A stretch of DNA of 64,000 nucleotides from Prorocentrum cordatum (GCA_963575745.1 CAUYUJ010016306.1:211789-275788); one strand, 5' to 3'. Positions 21,702 through 33,500 are shown, counted from the stretch's first letter. The notes: a model not told the origin generated them from the sequence alone. Translations and numbers: made by a program.

Positions 21702-21875
21702 TTAGGTCGGGCCTGTCCCCTTACAGGGGGATTTTCGACGAAAAATAGAAGAACCCCCCAACAAATATTCAAACAATAGTCCCCAGACTATGTTTGGATT
21801 ATTGTTGGATTATGTTGGGGGTATTTTTTTATGGTTCGTCGAAGATCCTTCTGTAGGGGGACAGGCCCGACTTAA
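21702..21875. mobile_element. MITE-like element, family A, copy 3
   Basis: TTAGGTCGGGCCTGTCCCCT...ATTTTCGACGAAAAATAG at the left; GGTTCGTCGAAGATCC then CTGTAGGGGGACAGGCCCGA and CTTAA at the right. The extended TIR is about 40 bp. The central CCCCAGACTAT is shared with copy 4. Confidence 0.8.
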
Positions 21876-23279
21876 CGGTAGTCCAAATCCCTTACGTAGC
21901 ACCCCGCAAGGGTAAGAGTGAGGGAGCGGTCGCCGATTGCGGTTGTAGCGTCCACGTGGGCCGGATCGGGGGAATGCCATTTCAGCCACGCACCCAGGGA
22001 CAGTGAATGACCGTTCGGTTCAGCCCCCTCACTCTGATTAATCGTCCCCCGGGTCCGGTTTTTTCAGGCGCTGTTTTGCCATTGTTTGCCATTGGGGGGG
22101 GGTCCCGTTTATCAGGGCGTGTTCGTTGGATTGGAGCGCGGGGGGTATGGTTTGTGAAGGCGCCCCAGCGAAGAGGGGGGTCCACAACAGTAGGTCGCAT
22201 TTGGAGGGGGGGGCGGTTTTAAGGGGGGGTCGATTAAAAAGGGATTTGGAGTAGTCACCGAGCGCAAAGGGTGTCTGCGATGGCACACGTGTATATTTAG
22301 CAGTCCTTCCTTCTGCCCCCCTTTCCGTTCCCCTTCCCCTTCCCCTTCCCCTTCCTGCCTCTTCTCCTCCCGTGACCTGCCCCTGTCTGTAGTCAGCCGC
22401 CTTTCTCTATTTTCACGTCTGGTTGCCATACGTGCAATCTTGCCCACGCGTTTGCAGGACGCAAGGCTTCAGTCAGTCAGTCAGTCACCGAGCGCGTTCC
22501 GCTGCTCGCAGAGTGCCCACCCGCAAACGTCCGAAACGCACATCTCCGCTGTGGTGTAGCTTCTCGCAGATCCTCCGCGGGGGATCCAGGACTTGCGCCC
22601 TGGGCGCGCTGTGGAGCCAGCCTCGGGAGGGCCTGCCGTCAGCGACGGTGTCTTTGACATCATCGCAGGGTTCTGCGAAGATTTCTCCTCGTCCTCATGT
22701 GCATGTACAGTCATCGGCCTGACACAAAGAACGATAACTAAGGAACGAAGCCCCTTATTTTTCGAAGGAGTAACGCAGAAGGAACGGTATATAACAAATA
22801 ACGCATTCAGGAATGATGAATAACGCATGCAAGCCTGAGGAACGACCGAGCCCCTTTGGAAAAGGAAGTGTTCCTTATTCAAGCCGCTCACTGTACCCCG
22901 CTTACCAGAGCCCCTGAGACAGCATGCGCAGCCCCTGGCGAAGGGGTGCTGGGATGACCCTGCTCTGTCGTCGCTACTGCTGCCGCCGCCGCTGGCGTTC
23001 TTCGCATGCCTGCTTGTGCGTGTGTGGCAAAGGACGAGAAGGAAGGTGCAGAGGAGGAGGAGGAGGAGGACGAGCAGGAGGAGGCTCTGAGGCTGCGGGC
23101 GCAGTGTCGCGCCGCTGGCGACGGAGACGGCGTGGTCCGTTTCGAAGGAGGGCCCCTTCGCCACAGCCGTCGACTCGCTCCGCGCGCCTTCTGACCTCTG
23201 GGCTACTCTGTTGGGGCGCCCGTGCGCCGCAGTCGCCCCGTGACAGGCCAGCGGTCGGCGTCGAGCGTCAGGCGTTAGG
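21876..23279. other. no gene recognised
   Basis: CCCCTT tandem at 22318-22352; (CAGT)3-like CAGTCAGTCAGTCA at 22471-22486. ORFs on both strands (longest 267 codons, -, 22481-23284) overlap and show no family features. Confidence 0.4.
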
Positions 23280-23310
23280 GTCAAGTCGGGCGTGCCCCTC
23301 TACAGGAGGA
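23280..23310 (+). repeat. solo family A terminus
   Basis: TCAAGTCGGGCGTGCCCCTC followed by TACAGGAGGA, the left-end signature of family A without a matching right end nearby. Confidence 0.55.
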
Positions 23311-23499
23311 GTATTCACTTACTCATTGTGTGCAGCTCCCCATGTGCGCATCTGTTAGCATGGGCCTGTCCGCCGTGCGTGTCTAGGCGCAAGAGTTTTC
23401 GAATACTCACGGGCTCAGAACAGTGACGGTCCGGAAGTGAATCTCATTGTGAAAGAGTTGGAGCGTGAACGAGTCTCAGTCGCACGAGTGCGTCTCTGC

Positions 23500-23655
23500 G
23501 CATGAGCCTGCTGGGGCCTCCTGGGGCCTGCTGGGGCCTGCTGGGGCCTCCTGGAGCCTCTTGGGACCTCCTGTGGCCTCTTGGGGCCTCGTGTGGCTTC
23601 CTGGGGCCTCCTGGAGCCTCCTGGAGCCTGCTGGGGCCTCCTGGGGAGGATTCGT
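23500..23655 (+). repeat. GGGGCCTCCTGG minisatellite
   Basis: Twelve or so 10-12-bp units (CTGCTGGGGCCTCCTGGAGC and variants) immediately upstream of the (TTG)n/element W block. Confidence 0.85.
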
Positions 23656-23691
23656 GCCCCAGGAGAGGCCCAATCTATGTGAGGATTCTGC

Positions 23692-23753
<62 letters not shown>

Positions 23754-24511
23754 GAACATTATTACTTCTAAAGAATAATTATTGTTGGGACCCCTGGTGC
23801 ACGACCCCCCCGCCGCGCCTAGGCCGCAGCTACATTTTCATCATTTTGGTGAGGAAGTCTCAGGCAAAACGGGTTGGTCCGGATCCGGTTGTTTTGTTAC
23901 GGCCCGCTTTCCCTTGCAAAAAATAAGCTAAAGTGGACATTTCTTGTTCTAACATAACCAAACTTCAAGAATCCCTTGCAAAAAATAAGGTAAAGTGGAC
24001 ATTCGCGCGCGCAAGACGAAATCCTTCCAAAACCTTAGTTTTCGTAGCGATTTTAACATAAAAACATCAAAAAACCAATGGTTTTTCAAAAAAAAATGTC
24101 AAAATTTCATCCCGCGCGCTCTTGCGGATTCGTAGGAAACCCAACACTTTTTAAACATTTCTGTCAAACGGGCTTTTGCGAGCAACTTTTTCGAACTTCT
24201 GCAACAACGGTTGCGCACCTGCCAGGGCCATCATCCCTGTCAAATAATACCATGCGGGACACATTCGTTTTTTCTTCGCGCGCGCACGCCGTCGTCGTCG
24301 GCCGCGGGGCCCTGAATAGTAGCCACGGTCGTCCGCATGCCACGAAGTGAAGTGTCCGAACGTCATAGGGCGGGAAGCTGGGTGTGGGTGGTGGCGAAGA
24401 GTCGTTTGGAAATTTGGTAGAGCTTGAACCGGCCCCCCCACAAAGTGGGGGTATTGCCCGCCTCCTATGAAAACCCTGGCACTGGTGAGAACGGAGTGTC
24501 CCCACGTGCTA
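23692..24511 (+). repeat. composite unit: (TTG)n plus element W, copy 1
   Basis: (TTG)n at 23692-23754, then GAACATTATTACTTCTAAAG and the palindromic AATAATTATT boundary, then about 740 bp ending GAACGGAGTGTCCCCA. A direct repeat CTTGCAAAAAATAAG with TAAAGTGGACATT lies inside. The last 420 bp are nearly identical in all three copies of W in this window. Confidence 0.85.
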
Positions 24512-24513
24512 GT

Positions 24514-24514
24514 A

Positions 24515-24565
<51 letters not shown>

Positions 24566-25318
24566 GAACATTATTTATTCTAAAGAATAATTATTGTTGG
24601 GCCCCCTGGTGCGCGCCCCCCCTGCGCCGCCTAGGCCGCAGCTACATTTTCATCATTTTCGTGAGGAAGCCTCAGAAAAGAGGGTGTGTACAGGATCCGG
24701 TTGTTTTGTTGTAATCCGCTTTCCCTTGCAAAAAACAATAGAAAATGACATTTCTTGTTCTAATATAATCAAATTTCAAGAATCCCTTGCAAAAAATAAG
24801 GTAAAGTGGACATTCGCGCGCGCAAGACGAAATCCTTCCAAAACCTTAGTGTTCGCAGCGATTTTAACATAAAAACATCAAAAAACCAATGGTTTTTCAA
24901 CAAAAAAATGTCAAAATCTCATCCCGCGCGCTCTTGCGGATTCGTAGGAAACCCAACACTTTTTAAACATTTCTGTCAAACGGGCTTTTGCGAGCAACTT
25001 TTTCGAACTTCTGCAACAACGGTTGCGCACCTGCCAGGGCCATCATCCCTGTCAAATAATACCATGCGGGACACATTCGTTTTTTCTTCGCGCGCGCACG
25101 CCGTCGTCGTCGGCCGCGGGGCCCTGAATAGTAGCCACGGTCGTCCGCATGCCACGAAGTGAAGTGTCCGAACGTCATAGGGCGGGAAGCTGGGTGTGGG
25201 TGGTGGCGAAGAGTCGTATTGGAAATTTGGTAGAGCTTGAACCGGCCCCCCCACAAAGTGGGGGTATTGCCCGCCTCCTATGAAAACCCTGGCACTGGTG
25301 AGAACGGAGTGTCCCCAG
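24514..25318 (+). repeat. composite unit: (TTG)n plus element W, copy 2
   Basis: Tandem copy of the preceding unit with its own (TTG)n (24518-24565). The distal part differs from copy 1 by only a few bases. Conserved 90-118-codon ORFs on both strands reflect recent duplication, not demonstrated coding. Confidence 0.85.
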
Positions 25319-25326
25319 TCTTAAAT

Positions 25327-25511
25327 GATTGTTGTTGTTGTTGTTGTTGTTGAACTCTCATTCTTGAAGAATAATTATTGTTGATCCCCCCCCACCGGTG
25401 CACATTGATTTTTTTCGATTGAAGTGCCACCCCCGGGGCTCGCACCTTGTTTTTTCTCAAGGAAAGTCTTCCTGCTCAAACTGTGCCCCTGCCCCCCGGG
25501 CTACAACAACA
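25327..25511 (+). repeat. composite unit: (TTG)n plus element B
   Basis: Short (TTG)n, TCTTGAAGAATAATTATTGT, then CACCGGTGCACATTG and GGGGCTCGCACCTTG, ending in CCGGGCTACAACAACAACGG. Minus-strand copies are at 59600-59755 and 63300-63470. Confidence 0.8.
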
Positions 25512-25945
25512 ACGGCTCCCGCCTGAGACTTCCTCGATTTTTACTCAGGACCCCCGCTCCCGCCTTAGACTTCCGCGCAATTTACTCAGGAAAGGCGCTC
25601 CCGTCTGAGACTTCCTCGCAATGTAATCAAGACCCCCGCTCCCGCCTGAGACTTCCGTGCAATTTACGTGGGAACGGCGCTCCCGCCTGAGACTTCTTCG
25701 AATTTTACTCAGGACCCCCGCTCCTGCCTGACATTTCCGCGCAATTGACTCAGGAACGGCGCTCCCGCCTGAGACTTCCTCGCAATTTAGTGAGGACCCC
25801 CGCTCCCGCCTGAGACTTCCGTGCAATTTGCTCAGGAACGGCGCTCCCGCTTGAGACTTCCTCGCAACTTAGTCAGGGCCCCCGCTTCCGCTTGAGATTT
25901 CCTCACAATGTACTCAGGACTGCGCTCTCGCGTGCGACGTCCTCA
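25512..25945 (+). repeat. about 40-bp minisatellite GCTCCCGCCTGAGACTTCC
   Basis: Roughly ten units of GCTCCCGCCTGAGACTTCC plus TCGCAATTTACTCAGGA (substitutions throughout). Inverted counterparts are at 59365-59600 and 63040-63300. Confidence 0.9.
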
Positions 25946-26094
25946 CAAATTATTCTGGAATTGCGTTTCGGCGCTCAGGAACCACGCACGCGCCAAGGAC
26001 GCCTTCACAACGTGGTATCTTCCCTCTTCCTTCGTCCTTCCCCCTCCCCTTCCTCCCACTCTCCCTCGTTCTTCCCCTCCTCCTCTTGCAGGGC

Positions 26095-26308
26095 CCGCGC
26101 CAATTCCAATGGCGGACAGAGATGTACGCCCCCGAAGGATTGTCCCGCCGTTCCGGTTTGCCCGTACGTCTAAGCCCGCCGGCCCCAGCAAAAAGAAATA
26201 ATCCCCCCGAAAGGGGTGTGATCGAAGACGAAGAGGGGCGGGCATCGAGGGTGTGGGGTATACGTGTTGAATGACTCGCGGGCAAGTAAGAGCGTACAGC
26301 CTTAAAAT
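26095..26308 (+). repeat. element C, copy 1
   Basis: Runs from GCCAATTCCAATGGCGG through CCCCCGAAAGGGGTGTGATC and GAAGACGAAGAGGGCGGG-like sequence to AGCGTACAGCCTTAAAATGG just before a (TTG)n run. Minus-strand copies are at 58776-58905 and 60606-60735. Confidence 0.75.
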
Positions 26309-26310
26309 GG

Positions 26311-26376
<66 letters not shown>
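26309..26376. repeat. (TTG)n microsatellite
   Basis: About 22 triplets with one GAT interruption, joining element C to the CGACCCACCCG minisatellite. Confidence 0.95.
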
Positions 26377-26650
26377 TCCCTCCCGCGACCCACCCGCGAC
26401 CCACCTCGCGACCCACCCGCGACCCACCCCGCGACCCAACCGCGACCCACCCGCGACCCACCCCGCGAACCGCTCGCGACCCACCCGCGCCCCACCCGCG
26501 ACCCACCCGCCACCCACCCGCGACCCGGCCCGCGACCCACCCGCGACCCACCGTCGACCCACCCGCGACCCTCCCGCGACCCACCCGCGACCCGGCCCGC
26601 GACCCACCCGCGACCCACCGTCGGCTCACCCGCGACCCATCTACGACCTA
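26377..26650 (+). repeat. minisatellite CCCGCGACCCAC
   Basis: About 20 units of 12-13 bp. The inverted counterpart (GGGTGGGTCGCG) is at 58456-58722. Confidence 0.95.
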
Positions 26651-26815
26651 ACCCGCGAACATTGACAAAAAATCGGCGCCTGCGGCGGGCTCATTTGAAA
26701 AAATGTACGCCTGCGGCGGGCTTCTTCAAAGCCTCGCAGACTGCCGACGTCCCCCCGCCGCCCCCTCACACTCTTATCCGCAACTGCGGGGGGTACAACG
26801 TAAAACACAATTGGT
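26651..26815 (+). repeat. element V, copy 1
   Basis: Contains a doubled CGCCTGCGGCGGGCT motif, then CGCAGACTGCCGACGTCC and CTCTTATCCGCAACTGCGGG. The minus-strand homologue is at 58340-58455, in the mirrored position beyond the CGACCCACC array. Confidence 0.7.
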
Positions 26816-26879
26816 TCGTGCTCCAGGGGATCTGTAGGAGCATACGTATTACACATGGGATTGGCACCACTCCTGTGGC

Positions 26880-27135
26880 CTTCTGAGGCCTCCTGCTCCT
26901 GGGGACTCTTGGGGCCTCCTGGTGGCCTCCTGGTGCCTCCTGGCGCTTCCGGTGGTTAACTGTGGCCTCCTGTGGCCTTTTGTGGAATCTTGGAGCCTCG
27001 TGGAGCCTCCTGGAGCCTCTTTGGGCCTCCTGGGGCCTCCTGGAGCCTCTTGCGGCCTCTTGTGGCATCCTGATACCTCGTGGTCGTCCTGTGGCCTCTT
27101 GGAGTTTTTGGAGCCTGCTGGAGCCTCCTCAAAAA
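26880..27135 (+). repeat. GGCCTCCTGG minisatellite
   Basis: Degenerate 10-bp units (GGAGCCTCCTGG, GTGGCCTCTTG). Confidence 0.85.
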
Positions 27136-27149
27136 CCGCTCGAGGCATC

Positions 27150-27505
27150 CTCAACATCTGGCACCACTTGGGGGCGAAAATGAGTGCCTCGCGCGAGACT
27201 TCCTCCAAGTCTGCTCCGAAAGCGGAGGCTGTTGAGCTGGTAAACAGGCAAACCGCTCGAGGCATCCCCGCCATTTTGGCGCGAACGGAGGAGTGCAATA
27301 CCCCCTGGCGACTCCCCCTTGGGGGTGCTGAAATCCGCGCCTCGCTCGAGACATCCTCCAAATCTGCTCCGAGAGCGGAGGATGTTGAGCTGGTAAACAG
27401 CGCCATTTTGTTGCGAACGGAGGAATGCAAAACCCCTTGGCGGCCCCCCCTTGGGTGTGCTGAAGCCCGCGCCTCACTCGACACATCCTCAGATTTTGCT
27501 CCGCC
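27150..27505 (+). repeat. tandem repeat, 130-150-bp unit
   Basis: The segment CGAGACNTCCTCCAA..TCTGCTCCG..AGCGGAGG..TGTTGAGCTGGTAAACAG starts at about 27197 and recurs at about 27346, with a third truncated start at about 27473. The GCGAACGGAGGA(G/A)TGCAA segment is also repeated. Confidence 0.7.
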
Positions 27506-27510
27506 ATCAC

Positions 27511-27572
<62 letters not shown>

Positions 27573-27690
27573 TCATCATCATCATCATCACCACCATCAT
27601 CATCACCATTTTATCATCATCATCCTGCATCATCTTCATCATCATTAACACCATCAGTATCATAGCCATCATCATCATCATACTCTGAAC
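27506..27690. repeat. (ATC)n microsatellite
   Basis: CATCATCAT with a CAG block (27551-27570) and degenerate end; gives poly-His, poly-Ser and poly-Met ORFs only. Confidence 0.95.
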
Positions 27691-27879
27691 GGGATGGGGA
27701 AGAGAATGAGGGGAGGAGGTGTGAGGAAGGAGTCGGTGTGGTCAGAGGAGTAACAAGAACCACATCCTGTGGACGTGGGGACGAATCCGCAAAACATATT
27801 GTCGGGGGACAACTGTTCGACTTGTTTTGTTTACGGGGGTGTGGGGGGGGGCACTTCGGGACTTTTTTAGCCTCGCCCA

Positions 27880-27912
27880 AAGTCCGCCTGCAGGAGGGCA
27901 TGCCCGACGTAA
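27880..27912 (-). repeat. solo family A terminus
   Basis: AGTCCGCCTGCAGGAGGGCA followed by TGCCCGACGTAA is a right-end signature. No matching left end within 200 bp. Confidence 0.5.
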
Positions 27913-28085
27913 CACTACGAGGAGGGGCGGGAGAGAAACTCTGCGGGCTCGCCCGGAACTGCACCGACCTGGGCCTCGCCGGTGCTCGGCCTCGGGGGCC
28001 TCGGGGCCTGTGCGCCCAGCCCTCCCCCCCACCGCACTGCCTGCGCCTCTCGGGGCCGGGAGGGGTGCAGATGCTCCACCTTGCA

Positions 28086-28280
28086 TTATGTCGGGCGTGT
28101 CCCCCTACAGGGGGGTTTTCGACGAAGGCTGAAAAAATACCCCCAGAATACCCCGAACAGGTCAACAAAAATCAACGAAAAATAGCCCCCAGACTATTTT
28201 TGCATTATTTTTGGATTATTTTTGTGGTATGTTTTATTGTTCGTCGAAAATCCCCCTGTAGGGGGACAGGCCCGACTTAA
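28086..28280. mobile_element. MITE-like element, family A, copy 4
   Basis: TTATGTCGGGCGTGTCCCCC...TTTTCGACGAAGG at the left and TTCGTCGAAAATCC, CCCTGTAGGGGGACAGGCCC, GACTTAA at the right. Centre CCCCCAGACTAT. The 195-bp copy is the best match to copy 3. Confidence 0.85.
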
Positions 28281-28880
28281 ACCTTGCATGCAGCAGCGGC
28301 TGCTCTCACGATTGCAACGGCTGCTGAACAGCGCTGGAACTTCAGCGACGCCTGTGGTACAGCTGTGGGCAGCATTACTTTGCAGCATCGACGCCGCGCG
28401 GCGTCCAGGAGCGAAGGTCACTACCGAACCGCCCCAACCCAACCCGAAGGCCTCAAGTTGCCCTCCGCTTCCAGGGAAGGGGGGGGGGGGATCGGGGAAC
28501 ATGGAGAAAACACAGGGACCCCGTACCCCCCCTTCCCCCCACCCCGAACTTCGGGTCGAATCCGGGTCTTCGGGTTGGGCTGGGGTGGCCTGGTGGGTAG
28601 TCAGAAGGAAGGGAGCACGAGCCCCAGCGAGCCGCGAGCCCGACCACCCCCCCCTCCCCCGAAGCAGCCTCCCGCCGGCGAGTCGCCTCCTCCGGCGCGC
28701 GCCCGCGCTGCAGAGCGGCCTCCCTCGCCGGCGGGCCGCGGCGTCGGGGCCGCAGCCGCGGTCGATCGTTGCAAGACAGTGCGAGACAGTGCACGGCTTT
28801 GCCAGGCAATGCAAGGACAGTCCAAGGCAGCGCAAGACAATGCAAGGCAATGCAAGACAATGCACGACAATGCAAGGCAA
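28281..28880. other. no gene; 10-bp CAAGACAATG repeat at end
   Basis: GC-rich sequence with a G-run at 28480-28490. From about 28770 a 9-10-bp repeat (GCAAGACAAT, GCAAGGCAAT) leads into the satellite array. Confidence 0.6.
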
Positions 28881-28884
28881 TGGA

Positions 28885-30775
28885 AGAGTGCCACCGCCCG
28901 CATGCGTCCCGCACACGCAATTCGGTACACCCCTCACGCGTTACGTGGCCCCACATGGAGCTCCTCCGAAGACCCCAGTGCCACCGCCCGCATGCAACAC
29001 GCACTTACGCATTTCGGCACACCCCTCACACGCTTCGTGGCCCCAACAGGGAGCTCCACCGAAGGCCCCAGTGCCACCGCCCGCGCGCGTCACGCACACG
29101 CATTTCGGCACACCCCTCACACGTTTCGCGGCCCCACAAGGAGCTCCACCGAAGGCCCCAGCGCCACCGCCCGCATGCGTCACGCACACGCATTTCGGCA
29201 CACCCCTCACACGTTTCGCGGCCCCACAAGGAGCTCCACCGAAGGCCCCAGCGCCACCGCCCGTTTACGTTCCGCACACGCATTTCGGCACACCACTCAA
29301 ACGTTTCGTGGCCCCACATGGAGCTCCACCGAAGGCCCTAGTGCCACCGCCCGCATGCGTCACGCACACCCGTTTCGGCACACCCCTCACACGCTTCGTG
29401 GCCCCACATGGAGCTCCACCGAAGGCCCCAGTGCCACCGCCCGCGCGCGTCACGCACACCCATTTCGGCACACTCCTCACACGTTTCGCGGCCCCACAGG
29501 GAGCTCCACCGAAGGCCCCAGTGCCACCGCCCGCATGCGTTACGCACACGCATTTCGGCACACCCCTCACGCGTGTCGTGGCCCCACATGGGGGCTCCAC
29601 CGAAGGCCTCAGTGCCACCGCCCGCATGCGTCACGCACACGCATTTCGGCACACCCCTCACACGTTTCGTGGCACCATATGGAGCTCCACCGAAGGCCCC
29701 AATGCCACCGCCAGCATGCGTCGCGCACACCCATTGCGGCACACCCCTCACACGTTTCGGGGCCCCACAGGGAGCTCCACCCAAGGCCCCCGTGCCACCG
29801 CCCGCATGCATCACGCACACTCATATCGGCACACCCCTCCCACGCCCCGTGGCTCCATAGGGAGCTCCACTGAAGGCACCATAGGGAGCTCTACCGAAGG
29901 CGCCATTGGCTGCGTTCGCATGCGCCCACCGCGCCCATTTCACACGCTTCGTGGCCACATAGGAAACTCCACCGAAGGCTCCAGTGCCACCGCCCGCATG
30001 CATCACGCGCACACGCATTTCGGCACACCCCTCACACGCTTCGTGGCCCCAACAGGGAGCTCCACCGAAGGCCCCAGCGCCACCGCCCGCATGCGTCACG
30101 AACACCCATGTCGGCACACCCCTCACACGTTTAGTGACTACACACTGCCACCGCCCGCATGCGTCACGCACACGCATTCCGGCACACCCCTCACACGTTC
30201 CATGGCCCCATAGGGAGCTCCACCGAAGGCCCCAGTGCCACCGCCCGCATGCGTTACGCACACCCATTTCGGCACACTCCTCACACGTTTCGCGGCCCCA
30301 CGAGGAGCTCCACCGAAGGCCCCAGCGGCACCGCCCGCCACCGCCCGCATGCGTCACGCACACCCGTTTCGGCACACCACTCACACGTTACGTGGCCCCA
30401 CAAGGGAGCTCCCCAGACGGCCCCAGTGCCACTGCCCGCATGCGTTACGCACACGCATTTCGGCACACCCCTCACGCGTTACGTGGCCCCACATGGAGCT
30501 CCACCGAAGGCCCCAGTGCCACCGCCCGCATGCGTCACGCACACCCCATTTCGGCATACCACTCACGCGTTTCGTGGCCCCACATGGCTCCACCGAAGGC
30601 CTCAGTGCCACCGCCCGCATGCGTCACGCACACGCATTTCGGCACACCCCTCACACGTTTCGTGGCACCATATGGAGCTCCACCGACGGTCCCAATGGTT
30701 GCTGTCGCATGCGCCTACAGGACAAATCCTGGCACACCCCTCACACGTTTCGGGGCCCTATAGGGAGTTCCGCCG
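28885..30775 (+). repeat. 90-bp satellite array 1
   Basis: About 20 units. The unit begins GGAGCTCCACCGAAGGCCCC, contains CGCCCGCATGCGTCACGCAC and CATTTCGGCACACCCCTCAC, and ends ACACGTTTCGTGGCCCCA. 90 is divisible by three and the unit lacks stops in several frames, so long ORFs (for example 28222-30213) cross it on both strands as 30-residue repeats. Units drift near the end. Confidence 0.95.
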
Positions 30776-31019
30776 AATGCGGTGCATACAACGACGGTGC
30801 TTACAGCTGCATGCTTAGGGTTTCTTGATATGCGTGGGGGGGGGCCCCCCCGGCGGGGGTCAACCTCGCCTCTTCGTCGCGCCGCGACGGAGGTCGGAGC
30901 GCCTGTGGCGCGCGGTGGCTGCCCGCGACAGGGGGTCGATTTGGGGCTGCCGGCGGTGGTGACGCCCCCCCCGACGCTCGTTAAGAAACTCGGCGTATGG
31001 TTGGGTCCTTCGCCAGGCT
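30776..31019. other. spacer between inverted satellite arrays
   Basis: GC-rich sequence with no recognised gene. Together with a solo family A end and element T copy 3 it forms the centre of a large inverted repeat. Confidence 0.5.
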
Positions 31020-31066
31020 CATTTCTAGTTTTCGTCCAAAATCCGCACGGGGGGGGATGCCCGACC
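31020..31066 (-). repeat. solo family A terminus
   Basis: TTTTCGTCCAAAATCCGCAC, a G-run and GATGCCCGACCTGA match the right end of family A copies, joined directly to element T copy 3. Confidence 0.55.
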
Positions 31067-31069
31067 TGA

Positions 31070-31245
31070 GTCAGGAGGGGAAAAGACACACACAGACACA
31101 ATTAACCGTCGACTCCCAGGAACATATGCGAAGATATGGGAAGTGGGGGGGGGAAGACGACAATCCAGAAAACATGGGAAAAGATCGGGGAGCCTGTGAT
31201 TTGTGTGTATTTATGTGTGTGTCCCAGGGCCCCTTCACTGAGTCT
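31070..31245. mobile_element. GT-rich dispersed element T, copy 3
   Basis: GTCAGGAGGGGAAAAGACAC, GACACAATTAACCGTCGACT, AATCCAGAAAACATGGG, then TTTATGTGTGTGTCCCAGGG. Colinear with copy 1 at 17263. Confidence 0.7.
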
Positions 31246-31572
31246 CGAAGCGCCCCCGCCCCGCGCGCTGCCCCCCCCCGCTGAGGTCGCCGCGGCTCCC
31301 GCCGGCGCCCCCGCGCCGCCCGGCGCCCCGGCGGCCGCGGGCGCCGGGCCGCGCGCCGCCGCCGCGGCGGCGTCGCCGCCGCTCGGAGCCCAGGGCGCCG
31401 CGTGGGCGGATGCCACCTAAGCCTATGCTAGTGGAGGGCGGTCAATGGAGAGGAAGCATGTTGCCAAACAGTTTCCAGATGTCTACAACATGTGCCAAAA
31501 CATTTAAAATTAGCCTGGCGAAGAACCCAACCATATGCTGTTGTCAGTACCGCAGCTGCGGGTTTCATCTTC
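31246..31572. other. no gene; GC-rich then diverged satellite edge
   Basis: 31250-31415 is almost pure GC. 31431-31470 (GTGGAGGGCGGTCAATGGAG) is shared with 33703-33765, on the far side of array 2, and TTTCCAGATGTCT is shared with 33990. Confidence 0.5.
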
Positions 31573-33500
31573 AATGGAACTCCCCATAGGATTACGGAAC
31601 GTGTGAGGGGTGTGCCGAGATGGGTGCCACTGGGGCATTCGGCGAAGCTCCCTATGGGGACATGAAACACGCGCGGGGCGTGCCGACATGGGTGGCGGAA
31701 ACGCATGTGAGGGCCGCCACTGGGGCCTCCAGTGGAGCTCCCTATGGGTCCCCGAAACATGACGCTGCTGCGGGGGGGGGCCGGGATGGGTGGCGGAGAC
31801 GCATGTAAGCGCCGCTACTGGGGCCTTCGGTGGAGCTCCCTATGGGGCCACGAAGCGCGTGAGGGGTGTATTGGGATGTGTGGCGGGGACGCATGTGAGC
31901 GCCGCCACTGGGGCCTTCGGTGCAGCTCTCTATGGGGCCACGAAGCGTGTGAGGGGTGTGCCGAATTGGGTGCGGGTGGTGACGTATGCGGGCGCGGGCA
32001 CTGGGGCCTTCGGTGGAGCTCCCTATGGGGCCACAAAACCTGTTGTTGTGAGGGGCGTGCCGGGATGGGTGGCGGGGACGCATGTGAGCGCGGCCGCTGG
32101 GGCCTTCGGTGGAACTCCCTATGGGGCCACGAAAAGTGTGAGGGGTGTGCCGAATTGGGTGGGTGTGGGTGACGCGTGTGAGCGCCGCTACTGGGGCCTC
32201 CGGTGGATGATGGGGCCACGAAACCTGTCAGGGATGTGCCGAAATGGGTGTGCGGGACGCATGCGCATGTGAGCGCCGCCACTGGGGCCTTCGGTGGAGC
32301 TCCCTATGGGGCCACGAAACGTGTGAGGGGTGTGCCGAATTGGGTGTGCGTGACGCACGCGGGCGGCAGCACTGGGGCCTTCGGTGGAGCTCCCTATGGG
32401 GCCACGAAGCGTTGTGGGGGACGCGGCTTCCTTCCATATCTTGTGCCGAAGTGGGTAGCTTGTGCTGACGCATGCGGGCGGCAGCGCTGGTGCTTCGCTG
32501 GAGCTCCCTATTGGGGGCCACGAAACGTTGTGGGGGGTTGGGGTGCCGAAATTGGGTGTGCGTGAGCATGCGGCGCGGGCACTTGGGGCCTTCGGCGGAG
32601 CTCCCTATTGGGCCCACGAAAGTGTGTGGGGTTATTTTGTGGCGAAATGGTGGTGTGCGTGACGCATGCGGGCGCGGGCACTGGGGCCTTCGGCGGAGCT
32701 CCCTATGGGGCCACGAAACGTGTGAGGGGTGTGCCGAAATGGGTGTGGCTGACGCATGCGGGCGCGGGCACAGGGGCCTTCGGTGGAGCTCCCTATGGAG
32801 CCACGAAACGTGTGAGGGGTGTGCCGACATGAATGTGGGTGACGCATGCGGGCGCGGGCACTGGGGCCTTCGGCGGAGCTCCCTATGGGGCCACGAAACG
32901 TGTGAGGGGTGTGCCGAAATGGGTGTGGTTGACGCATGCGGGCGCGGGCACTGGGGCCTTCGGTGGAGCTCCCTATGGGACCACGAAACGTTTGAGGGGT
33001 GTGCCGAAATGGGTGTGGCTGACGCCATTAGCAGGGCGCGGGACGTTTGGGTGCCTTCGGTGAGTCTTCCTATGATATAGCAACGAAACGTGTGATGGGG
33101 TTTGTTGCGAAAGGGGGTGCGTGACGCATGCGGGCGGCGGGCACTGGGGCCTTCGGTGGAGCTCCCTATGGAGCCACGAAGCGTGTGAGGGGTGTGCCGA
33201 AATGGGTGTGGGTGACGCATGCGGGCGCGGGCACTGGGGCTTTCGGCGGAGCTCCCTATGGAGCCACGAAACGTGTGAGGGGTGTGCCGAAATGGGTGTG
33301 GGTGACGCATGCGGGCGGAGCGCGGGCATGGGCTTTCGGCGGAGCTCCCTTTAATGGAGCGCGGGCACTGGGGCCTTCGGCGGAGCTCCCTATGGAGCCA
33401 CGAAACGTGTGAGGGGTGTGCCGAATTGGGTGTGCGTGACGCATGCGGGCGCGGGCACTGGGGCCTTCGGTGGAGCTCCCTATGGGGCTACGAAGCGCTG
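31573..33500 (-). repeat. 90-bp satellite array 2, inverted to array 1
   Basis: Same 90-bp unit on the opposite strand (GGGGCCTTCGGTGGAGCTCC, then CTATGGGGCCACGAAACGTG, GAGGGGTGTGCCGAATTGGG). More diverged than array 1, with several unit-length changes around 32410-32640 and 33010-33120. Confidence 0.95.

Noticed and set aside
24078-24350. Conserved 90-118-codon ORFs in element W
   Set aside because: Open on both strands; conservation is explained by near-identical recent copies, and no protein family is recognised.
23757-25318. The two W copies as LTRs of a retrotransposon
   Set aside because: They are directly adjacent with only (TTG)n between, and a third copy stands alone in inverse orientation.
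28222-30213. 663-codon ORF and similar long ORFs over the 90-bp arrays
   Set aside because: They are by-products of a 90-bp, stop-poor satellite; equally long ORFs exist on the other strand and in other frames, and ends fall in unrelated DNA.
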